Positions 39,950-48,381 of a stretch of DNA of 55,710 nucleotides are shown in pieces. Source of the stretch: Pisciglobus halotolerans (GTDB taxonomy: Bacteria > Bacillota > Bacilli > Lactobacillales > Carnobacteriaceae). Location of the stretch: NCBI RefSeq assembly GCF_900113675.1, contig NZ_FOQE01000012.1:1-55710 (forward strand), given 5' to 3'. Within the stretch, counting starts at the first letter, position 1, and every line of letters starts with the position of its first letter. The notes below the pieces were generated by a model. The model was not told the origin of the DNA. It did no database searches and saw only the letters and a program-made list of their open reading frames with translations. Position numbers and translations under genes: made by a program.

Positions 39950-40348
39950 TTAATTTCCTAACGCTTTATTGCTTGCTTCTTCTAGAGCAAGCACAACGTC
40001 ATCCAAAATACTATCTGTTACTTTTTCTAGTCCATTTTCAAAGAATTGCTGCTTAACTGGATTACTTCTACCTATTCCGTCATTCGGAAAAACTAAATAG
40101 CCAAAACGCGGTTTAGGCGTTATTTCAAAACCTAAATTGATCATATTTTGTTTCAATGGATTAGAAAGTTTTGCATGAGCTTTTTTTCGGTCACTTATTG
40201 GCATAAATCCAACAATTGACTCAATAGCTTTCTTTACACCTTTTGATTTAAGAACGTCATTTACCATGCGTTCAGATTCTTCCGGTATCCTTGCCATTGC
40301 CTGTTCAATTCGCTCAGATTCTTGAGCGTTTAATTGGAATTTGACCAA
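39950..40348 (-). CDS. HK97 gp10-like head-tail/tail completion protein
   Basis: The 132-residue protein resembles HK97 gp10 family proteins. Features are LNAQESERIEQAMARIPEES near the N terminus and a central basic region ending in PNDGIGRSNPVKQQFFENGL, typical of the family. It joins the head connector to the tail. It starts one base after the preceding gene. Confidence 0.82.
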   Translation of the reverse strand: MVKFQLNAQESERIEQAMARIPEESERMVNDVLKSKGVKKAIESIVGFMPISDRKKAHAKLSNPLKQNMINLGFEITPKPRFGYLVFPNDGIGRSNPVKQQFFENGLEKVTDSILDDVVLALEEASNKALGN

Positions 40349-40714
40349 CTAGCACACCACCAATGCTTGATGGAAATTGAAAGTGGTCATCCTTGCTTCT
40401 CTTTCTGTATCAGCAATACGTCCATAATCATATTCGGTATTATCAAATCTCAGTCGGCATTTCTGTAAAGCCAAAATCAATCCAAATTCATCAATTTCAG
40501 CATTTTCTTTTGTAATAAACATTAAGATGAAATCTCTCAAATATTGATTTGATCCATCCGCTTTTGTTATCGGTCCTTTATCGTAATAGATAAAAAACGA
40601 CTCATTAGAGTCCACTTCATCTTTTTTCATGTCTGTCCCAAAAACTTGATATCCGCCAACCGCTTCAATCGTTTTGATTACTTTTTCTAAATCAAACACC
40701 CTCAAATTCACCAA
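40349..40714 (-). CDS. Putative tail terminator/completion protein
   Basis: The product has 121 residues. Position four in the connector run (connector, head closure, this gene, gp10-like or the reverse order) is usually a tail terminator or DUF3168-like protein. The sequence shows a mixed alpha/beta pattern with no diagnostic motif, so the assignment rests on gene order. It overlaps the head closure gene by 23 nt. Confidence 0.65.
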   Translation of the reverse strand: MVNLRVFDLEKVIKTIEAVGGYQVFGTDMKKDEVDSNESFFIYYDKGPITKADGSNQYLRDFILMFITKENAEIDEFGLILALQKCRLRFDNTEYDYGRIADTEREARMTTFNFHQALVVC

Positions 40715-41036
40715 CTCTCTGTAAATACCAAAAAAGATATCGTCTATCAGTCGTAGGATCTGTATCTGTTATGTCGTACAAGACTTCATCAATCAACACT
40801 TTATGTGATTCCTCAATTCCTTTTACATAAAAGGTTTTTACTTTTAAATCTACAGTTTTATCGTGTGTTCCGTAGAAATCAAAATCTACTTGTCTAATTG
40901 TTGTATAGTTGAAGAAAAGACTACCGTTTAGAATGAAACGTTCACCAATTATCTTCTTTTCTGCGTTTCTAACGGTCTCTGTTCTCCCAAACTCTAACAG
41001 TCCATCATTGAATCTTTCTTCATCTTTGAATTTCAT
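40692..41036 (-). CDS. Phage head closure protein
   Basis: The 114-residue beta-rich protein fits the SPP1 gp16/HK97 gp7-like head closure group. It has a VLIDEVLYDITDTDPTTDRR segment near residues 80-99 and follows the connector. It closes the capsid portal after packaging and accepts the tail. The ATG overlaps the connector stop. Confidence 0.75.
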   Translation of the reverse strand: MKFKDEERFNDGLLEFGRTETVRNAEKKIIGERFILNGSLFFNYTTIRQVDFDFYGTHDKTVDLKVKTFYVKGIEESHKVLIDEVLYDITDTDPTTDRRYLFWYLQRVGEFEGV

Positions 41037-41323
41037 TAACGTTCAACTCGCTTTTTGGCATTGGTTATCTGCAGATTTAGTAGCATATGCCGGTAGTTCT
41101 CTTCAAAAAACGAAACAGAACCATTCCAGTAATAGCGACAATAGTCCTTTAATAAAGTCAAAGCAAGTCCTTGTTCAAAATCACAAGGACCTGCTATAGA
41201 TTCAAAATAGGCCATTCCCTCTTCAACCATATCTTTTACTTCATCGTCTTGATATTCCCAAGTGATTCGCAAGTGCCTTTTAACTTTTGGCAACAATTCA
41301 GCAATCAAATCATTTGTATTCAT
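41036..41323 (-). CDS. Head-tail connector protein, gp6-like
   Basis: The 95-residue all-helical protein fits the phage gp6-like head-tail connector family: the first helix has KVKRHLRI, and an acidic DDEVKDMVEEGMAYFESIAG follows. It docks below the portal. AGGTGATC precedes the ATG. Confidence 0.82.
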   Translation of the reverse strand: MNTNDLIAELLPKVKRHLRITWEYQDDEVKDMVEEGMAYFESIAGPCDFEQGLALTLLKDYCRYYWNGSVSFFEENYRHMLLNLQITNAKKRVER

Positions 41324-41331
41324 TTGATCAC

Positions 41332-41490
41332 CTATTTCGATTTTTTATTTGCTGATTTAGTTTTAGATTTTGTTTCTTTTTCATCTTCTTTGTTACCAAA
41401 AATAGCGTCAATCAAATCATGGAAATCTTTTTCAGTAGGCGTAGAACCTTTTGAAAATGCTTTTTTTAGTTCTTCTTTTTTCTTAGCCAA
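41332..41490 (-). CDS. Small protein downstream of the capsid gene
   Basis: The frame encodes 52 residues from a TTG start with GGAGGG 7 nt upstream. A segment STPTEKDFHDLIDAIF (16-31) resembles the short trimerisation-like motif seen in phage head decoration or fibre proteins. The C terminus is Lys-rich (KETKSKTKSANKKSK). It sits between the capsid and connector genes. A capsid accessory role is possible but unproven. Confidence 0.72.
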   Translation of the reverse strand: MAKKKEELKKAFSKGSTPTEKDFHDLIDAIFGNKEDEKETKSKTKSANKKSK

Positions 41491-41534
41491 TTGAATCCCT
41501 CCTTATTTAATTTTAAAGTTTTCTTCAATAGCTG

Positions 41535-41553
41535 CCTCTCCTAGAACGAGAGG
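41535..41553 (-). promoter_or_regulatory. 3' hairpin after the major capsid stop
   Basis: Starting four nucleotides past the stop, CCTCTC-GTTCTAG-GAGAGG forms a 6-bp stem without a T run. The preceding CCCTAATAATCC echoes CCCTAATGGTCC at the end of the major tail gene. Confidence 0.5.
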
Positions 41554-41557
41554 ATTA

Positions 41558-42772
41558 TTAGGGCAATTCTTCTGTTTCAGGTTCAGGTTCAGTTGTTGGA
41601 ACCCCTAAGTTATTTGTTTTTTTAACATCTGCTTTACCTTCCAAGTCAGGAATAGTAGCACCATCCATTTCAGCCAAATCTGCTACAAAAAACGCATTTT
41701 CATTTTTCGCAACACCATTACCGAAGAATTTAGCTACAAATAAATCATAGTCTTCAATCGCCAATGTTTGATCATAACGTGTTACGCGTACATCTCCAGC
41801 TACGCCCAAGAAGTAGTTTTCAGGAACGCCGAATATAGCTGTATTTTCTGGAACAGCATGAGATTCAATGATTTCATCACCAGTTACTAGTCCTGTAACT
41901 ACCCAATTTCCGTTTTGGTCTTGGAAAGAAAGTTTTGGAAATACTTTTGACCAATAAGTTTGTGGATTAACCAACATTGCCACACGTCCATTATCTGTTT
42001 TAGCTTTTGCCAAAGCAGCATGAATTCCGGCAAGAGTAGTAGCACTGAAATCAGTAACCTCAATCTTATCTTTAGCTGGATAAACGCCATCTACAGACCC
42101 ACTTAATTTGCGTGTCATACCGATTGGCTGTTCTTTACCATTTCCATCTACAATTGCAACTTCTAATGTTGCTTGCATGATTTCTTGTAAAGTCGTTACA
42201 ACATATTGAGCTAACCAGTTCGGTCCTAATTCAAAGAAACCTTTTGGTAAAGCAATATACCCGCTTAGCTTGCTTGTTTCAAGGTTGATCGATTTAAACG
42301 CACCTAAAAGAATTTGTTTAATATCATCAGGCACACGTCCCCAGAAAGCTGTTGCTTTAGTTGGATCTGCATAAACGTATTTCATCAAAGCACCAGTAGC
42401 GACTGCATCTACTCGACTCAATAGCGGATGTTCGGTAGTTAAGTTTTTGAAAACATCAGCAACAATTGTTACCGGAAATACTTCTTCAATCCCTTCAAAT
42501 GTTTGTTTTTCCACAACTGCATTGAAGTATTTTTTCTCATTAGAAGTTAGTGTTCTTTGCAATCCGCGCTCACTCAAAACACGTTCATCATTATAGTCAT
42601 TTCCAAATTTGTCCATATAAGCCTTTGCTTCTTCCATTGTTGCTTCTTGAATACCAGCAAACAAATCGTTGAATGCTTTGGATTGAGCGTCTGCATCATC
42701 AGTTTTTAAAGCATCTACTACAGCTTGCCGCTGAGTAGCTAGTGTATTTTTAACAAAATCAAAGTTTTTCAT
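41558..42772 (-). CDS. Major capsid protein, HK97 fold
   Basis: The 404-residue protein belongs to the HK97-type capsid group. Residues 1-100 are charged and helical (LATQRQAVVDALKTDDADAQ), as expected of a delta domain removed by the upstream protease. The mature part begins near FEGIEEVFPVTIVADVFKNL and includes EQPIGMTRKLSG near 215. The Pro/Glu-rich tail (EPEPETEELP) is probably flexible. The gene follows the protease with no gap. Confidence 0.92.
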   Translation of the reverse strand: MKNFDFVKNTLATQRQAVVDALKTDDADAQSKAFNDLFAGIQEATMEEAKAYMDKFGNDYNDERVLSERGLQRTLTSNEKKYFNAVVEKQTFEGIEEVFPVTIVADVFKNLTTEHPLLSRVDAVATGALMKYVYADPTKATAFWGRVPDDIKQILLGAFKSINLETSKLSGYIALPKGFFELGPNWLAQYVVTTLQEIMQATLEVAIVDGNGKEQPIGMTRKLSGSVDGVYPAKDKIEVTDFSATTLAGIHAALAKAKTDNGRVAMLVNPQTYWSKVFPKLSFQDQNGNWVVTGLVTGDEIIESHAVPENTAIFGVPENYFLGVAGDVRVTRYDQTLAIEDYDLFVAKFFGNGVAKNENAFFVADLAEMDGATIPDLEGKADVKKTNNLGVPTTEPEPETEELP

Positions 42773-43504
42773 TTATTTTTCCTCCATTACTTTAATTAAA
42801 TTTTTCAAAAGATCATTACCTTTATTTTCTTTTTTTATATCCGCTGCCGGTTTTTTAAGCTTTTCAGCAGCTATTCTTTGAATCAATGTATCTTTAGCGC
42901 TAATTTCATCATCTGCTTGATTGTCATTTTCTTCAGAGTCAATTTTGTCAGCTAAACCAAAAACAACACATTCTTCAGCTGTTAAATACGTTTCTTCGTC
43001 AAGAAGTTTTCTCAACTCATCTTCCGTGCCAACAAAACGATCAATATATGTTTTTTCTAAGCTGGACTGCATTTTTTCTAAATCATCAGCTACTTTGTGC
43101 AATTCTTTAGCATTTCCAAAAGCAACTGTCCAAGGATTGTGGATCATCAACTGTGAATCTGATGGCATAATGATTTCATTTCCAGCCATAGCAACAATAG
43201 AAGCTGCGCTTGCTGCGATACCATCAATATAAATAGTAATTTTTTCATCTCTACTTCGCAAAAGGTTTTTAATCGCTATCCCTTCAAATAAGTCGCCACC
43301 GTATGAATTGATATGCAATTCAATTTCATCAGAGTCAATTTCTTTTAACGCATTTTGAATTGTTCTTAAAGAAAAACCGTCATAATAACCGCCGACAGTT
43401 CCATACAAAAAAACTTTTGCTGGTCCATTTTCTTCATTCTTTAATTTAAACTCGTTCTTAATTGGTCTTTGTTTCATTAGTTCTTCCAGTCTGCTCATTA
43501 TCAT
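42773..43504 (-). CDS. ClpP-like prohead protease
   Basis: This S14-type phage maturation protease is about 240 residues. The nucleophile lies in GIAASAASIVAMAG near 101, the His in MIHNPWTVAFGN near 121, and an acidic residue near 170. It removes the capsid delta domain during head assembly. The start is uncertain among in-frame ATGs at 43504 and 43498, both after AAAGGTGGTGAG inside the portal gene; the overlap is about 45 nt. It is unrelated in role to the chromosomal clpP. Confidence 0.9.
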   Translation of the reverse strand: MIMSRLEELMKQRPIKNEFKLKNEENGPAKVFLYGTVGGYYDGFSLRTIQNALKEIDSDEIELHINSYGGDLFEGIAIKNLLRSRDEKITIYIDGIAASAASIVAMAGNEIIMPSDSQLMIHNPWTVAFGNAKELHKVADDLEKMQSSLEKTYIDRFVGTEDELRKLLDEETYLTAEECVVFGLADKIDSEENDNQADDEISAKDTLIQRIAAEKLKKPAADIKKENKGNDLLKNLIKVMEEK

Positions 43505-44711
43505 TCTCACCACCTTTCAAATTGTCAACAACTTCATAGTTTTTAGTGACATAGTGATTATCTGCCCATGCCTCATCAATTGTTTCCTCGTCTAATTTTT
43601 CCAATACTTTATTTGGAGAATAAACTCCAATTCTCATGAATGCTTCAGCTGAGTTTGCGAATTTAACAGGATCATAAATCATTACTTTATCTGTCATGAT
43701 TTTCATTTTTGTATTTTGAATAACTTCATTTTTTCCATACATTTTACGATTGAATTCTGTTTCGATCTCTTTCGTCAACGGTCGCAATCCGAAGTTGATA
43801 AAGTTTTCTGTAATTGCTTCTGCATCAGCTACATCGCCTTTTACAAATCCTCTCGGAATGCCAAAAGCATCTGCAACAATGTTCAAAATATCATCAAACA
43901 TTGCGGATATGTCTCGTGTGGTACTGGCTCCGGATTTTGTGTTTTTAGCCGTTCCGATTGAATCGATTTCTAAACCATCTTCTAAAGGTGTAGCTGAGTC
44001 TCCATCTGAAAACACACCTTTTAATCGATTCTGGAAAATGTCATCGATTGCTGTATCGTATTCTGTTTCGCCTGTTTCTTCGTCTACTTTGTTTTTTAAT
44101 TGCTCAAACATGGCTCCAATCTTCACAATTAATTTGATTGAGTTGCCACGATTGTAGTTACGAATCGATCCAGCAATCAATTTTCCAAAATCATCATAGA
44201 TTGAATCAACGATATCTTTAACTTTAGAATTATTCAGTTTTAATCGAATTACATCACTTTCAAGATAGCTACTTTGAAGCTTAAGACCGCCAGGCAATTC
44301 TATTCTTGTATAAACATTATCCTTAAAAGCAAACTCGCCAACTTCATAATCATCAGCGACAACTAAATACCCTTCTTGTGATTGGTAAATCAATGCACCA
44401 TTGCTATCAAAAATCATTTTCTCTAGCGCTTTATACCAAAAATCAACAGCATTTTGATTAGGATTTGGTTCAAAATTCAATTTCCACCAATTTTCGCCTT
44501 TTATATTTTTCCCTTTTTCATATGTTTGAAAGTCACATAAAGATAAAGCATTAGCCAATTTATTAATGCAAAGATAAATGGCATATCTTTTAAATTGGAT
44601 ACTTGCACCCCATTCGTTGGTTACGGTAATCATTTTATTTGAATTCTTAGTTCTATTTGGAAAAAGCCAATTAATAATAGGTAGCTCTTTAATATTCTCT
44701 TTTATTGCCAT
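43458..44711 (-). CDS. Phage portal protein, HK97 family
   Basis: The 417-residue portal forms the dodecameric DNA entry ring. Family features include the N-terminal region up to WWKLNFEPNPNQNAVDFW near residues 74-91, and FGIPRGFVKGD near 288, the usual PxxF/LG segment. The order TerS, TerL, portal, protease, capsid is the standard HK97 module. Confidence 0.92.
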   Translation of the reverse strand: MAIKENIKELPIINWLFPNRTKNSNKMITVTNEWGASIQFKRYAIYLCINKLANALSLCDFQTYEKGKNIKGENWWKLNFEPNPNQNAVDFWYKALEKMIFDSNGALIYQSQEGYLVVADDYEVGEFAFKDNVYTRIELPGGLKLQSSYLESDVIRLKLNNSKVKDIVDSIYDDFGKLIAGSIRNYNRGNSIKLIVKIGAMFEQLKNKVDEETGETEYDTAIDDIFQNRLKGVFSDGDSATPLEDGLEIDSIGTAKNTKSGASTTRDISAMFDDILNIVADAFGIPRGFVKGDVADAEAITENFINFGLRPLTKEIETEFNRKMYGKNEVIQNTKMKIMTDKVMIYDPVKFANSAEAFMRIGVYSPNKVLEKLDEETIDEAWADNHYVTKNYEVVDNLKGGENDNEQTGRTNETKTN

Positions 44712-44769
44712 TTATATTTTCTCACCGCCTTTCAAGGCACAAAAATAACCGCTAGCAATGGCTACCGAT

Positions 44770-46407
44770 TTAATAGTTATATGTTTTTAATTTCTTGTTA
44801 TATTTAACTGTCCTTACTTCTAATTGCTCATCAAGACTTAGCGCATGAACCAAAGCCATAAATCCATCTGTTTTTCTTGTTTCAGGCTCGATTTTTTCAT
44901 ATGTTTTATTTCCTTTGTTATCCATTTTTACATATACGTTATTTGTATACCAACGCATCATCATGTCATTTCCATAAACAATTGTATGATTTGCAAACAT
45001 CGTATCAATCAAAGGAGCAAGTTTGCCATGAGTAATCGGACCGCTTGGAACTTCTTGCCAAGGCAATCCAGCTTCTTGAAACGCTTCTTTTAATACACTT
45101 ATCCGGAATCTATCCATTGCTATGTTTTTAATACGGTAACCGTGTTTGTTAACTTGTTCAATAAACCAATTAGTAATATATGCAGGATCCATGATCGTTC
45201 CTGGAACAATAGTCACTAGCCCTTCATTAACTGCTCTGTCAATATCCAGTTTAAATTTTGTTAATTTAAGGGATTCAGCAACGACAAATGTATGGTGTCT
45301 CCAGTAACGTTTGCCGTCTTTTTTAAATAATAACCCAACTCCAATAAAGTCGCGAATATCCGCATAGTCAACTGCTCCAACACATTGCATACCATCTAAT
45401 TTTGGTATTTCTTGATTAGTAGCTAAAATGTCATCCCAACTAGCTACCGAAGCAGAAGTATCTTCGAGCGGCCAATTCAAACGTTTTGTCAAAAATTCAA
45501 TTTTCATTGCTGGATTCTTTTTAGCTTTTTTGTAGTCTCTCATATAGGCTTTTTTTAGTTCTGGAAGATATGGGAGCATTGGATTTGCTTTTTCCCAACT
45601 GTCAGGATCTTCCCATTCCTCATAAGAGTCAATCCGGCACATCATAGGAAAAAGTGTACTTTCTGTGTCCATTCCTTGTAAAACTTCTAGTGCTTCCGTC
45701 TTTTGGTCGTCAAGAACTGCTCCTCTTACGTATCCATCTGTTGTAGTATAAAAAATGCGAGCAAAAGGAACTTTTCCCAAAGCAGAAGTGAACACTTTTA
45801 ATTGATCGTAATTCTCATACTGGTGTGTTTCGTCAAAACCGACCGCTCCTGGTCTTAAACCGTCTTTTGTTGCTGCATTGCTTGTATAATATCGGATAGT
45901 AGAATTCGTTTTCTTGAATGTAATTCTTACCAAACTTCTGTCATACGCCGGTATCAGATTCTTATTATTCCCGATCGTTTCATGAACGTCCATGAACGAA
46001 GTTTTGGCTTGATCCTCACTGTTTGCGACAATATCGAAATTATACCTATTCACTCCATGCCGGTTGCTAGTCAAATAAAAGGCTGCATCCGTCAGTATTG
46101 CATTTTTACCAAATCCACGAGCGATATAGAGAAAAAATTCCTCAAAAACAAGGTCTCCATTATCATAAAAAAGCCCCGATATGCAGGCATGGATAAATCG
46201 CTGTATCGGTGCTAGTTTGTAAGGGCGATATTTTTCTATCAGTTCAATACAGTTTTTCACTTTTAATTGATCGACATAAGTATTGGGTAGATTCAATTTT
46301 TGTTTGACTAACCTAATGAGCAATTTCATTTCTTTGTTTGTTTTCTGTTTCCCAGTGTCAACTATATCGATCCAGTCGTCTAAGTGTCGACATCCACCAC
46401 TATACAT
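44770..46407 (-). CDS. Terminase large subunit
   Basis: TerL is the packaging ATPase and nuclease; here it has 545 residues. A Walker A-type loop lies in IARGFGKNAIL near residue 90, Walker B in VGFDETHQYEN near 190, and an RNase H-like nuclease starts at VGAVDYADIRDFIG near 345 with later acidic residues. The ATG at 46407 follows GGGTGGAG and overlaps TerS by 8 nt. It fits the lambda-distant HK97/YmfN-type large terminases. Confidence 0.92.
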   Translation of the reverse strand: MYSGGCRHLDDWIDIVDTGKQKTNKEMKLLIRLVKQKLNLPNTYVDQLKVKNCIELIEKYRPYKLAPIQRFIHACISGLFYDNGDLVFEEFFLYIARGFGKNAILTDAAFYLTSNRHGVNRYNFDIVANSEDQAKTSFMDVHETIGNNKNLIPAYDRSLVRITFKKTNSTIRYYTSNAATKDGLRPGAVGFDETHQYENYDQLKVFTSALGKVPFARIFYTTTDGYVRGAVLDDQKTEALEVLQGMDTESTLFPMMCRIDSYEEWEDPDSWEKANPMLPYLPELKKAYMRDYKKAKKNPAMKIEFLTKRLNWPLEDTSASVASWDDILATNQEIPKLDGMQCVGAVDYADIRDFIGVGLLFKKDGKRYWRHHTFVVAESLKLTKFKLDIDRAVNEGLVTIVPGTIMDPAYITNWFIEQVNKHGYRIKNIAMDRFRISVLKEAFQEAGLPWQEVPSGPITHGKLAPLIDTMFANHTIVYGNDMMMRWYTNNVYVKMDNKGNKTYEKIEPETRKTDGFMALVHALSLDEQLEVRTVKYNKKLKTYNY

Positions 46408-46726
46408 CGACTCCACCCTCATTCTTAATGCCAGTTGCCTGAAGGCCTAGTTTGTCTAGAATGGATAGCATTTGCTTGTTCACATTCACAAGCATTCCAA
46501 CAGAATCATTTTTCTTAATACTTGTCGGCCCTTCTACAGCAACTCCTCTTTCTTTAATATCATATTCAAGTGCAATCGTTGTATCCCAAAGGCTCATATA
46601 CCTTTCGATCATATCGCTATACGGTTCATGATATAAGTTTTTTTCTTTTAATTGTTTGATTAGCGCGTTTCTAATCTTTCCGCGAGCCAATTTGTAGGCC
46701 GCTTCAGTCATTCTTTCACTACTCAA
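46400..46726 (-). CDS. Terminase small subunit, P27 family
   Basis: The small subunit recognises the packaging site. I choose the TTG at 46726 because AAGGAG lies 8 nt upstream, giving 108 residues. A longer frame from TTG 46792 has GAGGGG only 3 nt away and adds 22 residues. Helical segments RYMSLWDTTIALEYDIKERG and NKQMLSILDKLGL (C-terminal) fit P27-type proteins, as does the position just before TerL and after HNH. Confidence 0.8.
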   Translation of the reverse strand: MSSERMTEAAYKLARGKIRNALIKQLKEKNLYHEPYSDMIERYMSLWDTTIALEYDIKERGVAVEGPTSIKKNDSVGMLVNVNKQMLSILDKLGLQATGIKNEGGVDV

Positions 46727-46799
46727 GTTACTCACTCCTTTTTGATAAAAATCACGCCCTTTCATGATATGGCGATTAAATATTTTTTCCAATGACCCC

Positions 46800-46862
46800 T
46801 CCCCGTTGCTAGCCTCCCCAAAAGAATCAGCGTTTGGTTTGACCCGGGGGGGTTACGTACGA
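46800..46862. other. Candidate cos packaging site
   Basis: This non-coding stretch between HNH and TerS has a C/G-run block GACCCGGGGGGG and the palindromic TACGTA/CGTACG. Phages with an HNH gene next to P27-type TerS generally package from cos ends near this point. Neither nick position nor overhang length can be read from the sequence. Confidence 0.45.
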
Positions 46863-47186
46863 CTACCATCTTTCTTCATTGGTGAACTTTTTCTTCTGGT
46901 TCGGTAACTTATCATGCACCTTGTTATGGCAAGCATTACATAGCGTTTGCAGGTTACTTAAAGCAAGAGCCAGTTCAGGATTGTCTTTAACTTCTTTTAT
47001 GTGGTGAACCATGTCGCCTTTAGAATACTTACCATTTGCTTTACACATTTGACACTCGTTATGATCTCTCTTCTTAGCAATAGCTCTTAGCTTCCGCCAC
47101 TCTTTAGATTTGTAAAACCTAATCATGTCATTGGCAGCAATGTATTCTTTTAATTGTTTGAGTATCAAAGGAGTCATAAGATTCAT
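46863..47186 (-). CDS. HNH endonuclease of the packaging module
   Basis: The 107-residue protein shows two CxxC pairs (CQMC, CNAC), HHI near residue 64 and the final HNKVH, a complete His-Me finger nuclease with a structural zinc. In cos phages such proteins assist terminase cleavage. A free-standing homing role is less likely because it is fixed next to the terminase genes. Confidence 0.9.
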   Translation of the reverse strand: MNLMTPLILKQLKEYIAANDMIRFYKSKEWRKLRAIAKKRDHNECQMCKANGKYSKGDMVHHIKEVKDNPELALALSNLQTLCNACHNKVHDKLPNQKKKFTNEERW

Positions 47187-47497
47187 GACTTACCTTCTTC
47201 TTTCTTTGCGAACTCTTTAGCATACTCACCTGCTAGAATCTCTTGGATTAGTAGAGTAGCTTTAAGCCCTAGTGTATCAGGTGTTAAATTCAACCGTTCT
47301 AAATATTCTTTATTGTTATCGCCTTTCAATACTTGGATCATAACAGAAGTTAACAGTGCTGCGGTCTCAGCATTTGTCAATCCATACAACGTTATCATGT
47401 CATAGATATGTTGTTGCATTTCGTCAAGGTTCTTCTCTTGATTATTAACAAACTCTTCTATGTTCCTTTTCTGAAACCTATTTAATTTATCAGACAT
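47183..47497 (-). CDS. Small phage protein at the start of the late operon
   Basis: The 104 residues start MSDKLNRFQKRNIEEFVNN. The protein is entirely helical and I do not recognise the family. It is the first gene after the late promoter and leader terminator and overlaps HNH by 4 nt, so a packaging accessory role is plausible. Confidence 0.7.
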   Translation of the reverse strand: MSDKLNRFQKRNIEEFVNNQEKNLDEMQQHIYDMITLYGLTNAETAALLTSVMIQVLKGDNNKEYLERLNLTPDTLGLKATLLIQEILAGEYAKEFAKKEEGKS

Positions 47498-47515
47498 GTT
47501 CTCATCCTTTCTATT

Positions 47516-47545
47516 AAAAAAAGAGAACCGCATAAACGATTCTCT
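47516..47545 (-). terminator. Intrinsic terminator in the late operon leader
   Basis: On the minus strand AGAGAATCG-TTTATG-CGGTTCTCT (9-bp stem, one wobble pair) is followed by six or seven T. It sits between the late promoter and the first late gene, so late expression may be limited by termination and require read-through. Confidence 0.8.
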
Positions 47546-47567
47546 CTTCTAAAGGAGTATTCTCATA

Positions 47568-47606
47568 TTAATAATATACACCTTCAAATCGTGCAATGTC
47601 GTGCAA
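47568..47606 (-). promoter_or_regulatory. Late promoter with activator-type direct repeats
   Basis: On the minus strand TTGCACGA occurs twice with a 10-bp period (47599-47606 and 47589-47596). The inner copy's TTGCAC could be a -35, with a 17-nt spacer and TATTAA (47568-47573). Helically phased repeats immediately downstream of arpU suggest the ArpU binding site. Confidence 0.6.
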
Positions 47607-48029
47607 CTATTTATTTTCTTTCAAATTGTTGTAAAAACTATTAACTATTTTCTCACGCCATCGATAAAGCGTACTTACATCTATATTAAGTTTAGCAGAC
47701 ACTCGCTTCGCATGTCCTCTGTATGTTCCATGCCGATTGATATAAAACTCCGTCATTGCTTCCTGTAAGTATTGCGGTAATTCTGCATAAGTTTTTTCAA
47801 TCGCGAACCCGATAGATAAATACTTATTTAGCGTTTCATCTTCATCTAATTTGATCAAAGTTCTGAGCGTGCTCTCATCTACGTGTTGATTACTGGACTT
47901 ACCGCCGCCAATGTTCTCATCTACTTCTCTCATAGGATTTCGGATAGCAAGTTCAATCAGTTTTGATTCTTTTAAGTACCATTTATATTTAGCAAGCATC
48001 TTCTCTAGCTCTTTAAAGTTATATTCCAA
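47607..48029 (-). CDS. ArpU-family late transcriptional activator
   Basis: The 140-residue protein fits the ArpU/DUF722 (RinA-like) regulators that switch on phage packaging and lysis genes. A sigma-70 region 4-like helix-turn-helix lies near 105-130 (AKRVSAKLNIDVSTLYRWRE). It is the last early gene, directly upstream of the late promoter. ArpU was first named in Enterococcus hirae. Confidence 0.85.
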   Translation of the reverse strand: MEYNFKELEKMLAKYKWYLKESKLIELAIRNPMREVDENIGGGKSSNQHVDESTLRTLIKLDEDETLNKYLSIGFAIEKTYAELPQYLQEAMTEFYINRHGTYRGHAKRVSAKLNIDVSTLYRWREKIVNSFYNNLKENK

Positions 48030-48041
48030 TCTCCCACGCTC

Positions 48042-48173
48042 CTAGAATAGACTAATCACTTTCATCCATATACTAATCGCACCAAGCACCGCTAAGCCTG
48101 TAACAAGTATCGCGATAGCAACTAGTGCAACAAACACGATTGCAGCAAGTATATCCGCAACTAAATCTTTCAT
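48042..48173 (-). CDS. Small phage membrane protein
   Basis: The 43 residues are almost one long hydrophobic segment (residues 8-36: AAIVFVALVAIAILVTGLAV) framed by MKDLVAD and MKVISLF. The start overlaps the preceding gene's stop. The function is unknown. Confidence 0.55.
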   Translation of the reverse strand: MKDLVADILAAIVFVALVAIAILVTGLAVLGAISIWMKVISLF

Positions 48174-48367
48174 CTACATCCCACCCCTGTCAATTCCAGC
48201 ATTTCTTCTCTTGTCATATACCCCAAATAAATGTAGTCTAGCCTGTCTATCTCGTCCGGTTCCAAATACTCTTCTGTCGCTACAATTCCATAAACAGACG
48301 CTACCCAGTTACTTGGTGGTCTGGTGTGTTTCTTGCGTGGCTTCCACCAATAAAAAGTTGGTTCCAT
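48170..48367 (-). CDS. Small phage protein, unknown
   Basis: The 65 residues are rich in Trp and Tyr near the start (EPTFYWWKPRKKHTRP) and Glu-rich later. The ATG at 48367 has AGGAG 8 nt upstream. It is an early-region accessory gene without a recognised domain. Confidence 0.65.
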   Translation of the reverse strand: MEPTFYWWKPRKKHTRPPSNWVASVYGIVATEEYLEPDEIDRLDYIYLGYMTREEMLELTGVGCR

Positions 48368-48381
48368 TGGCACATCTCCTT

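Noticed and set aside
46863-47186. HNH gene as the homing endonuclease of the intron
   Set aside because: It is 9 kb away and in the fixed packaging position beside the terminase genes.
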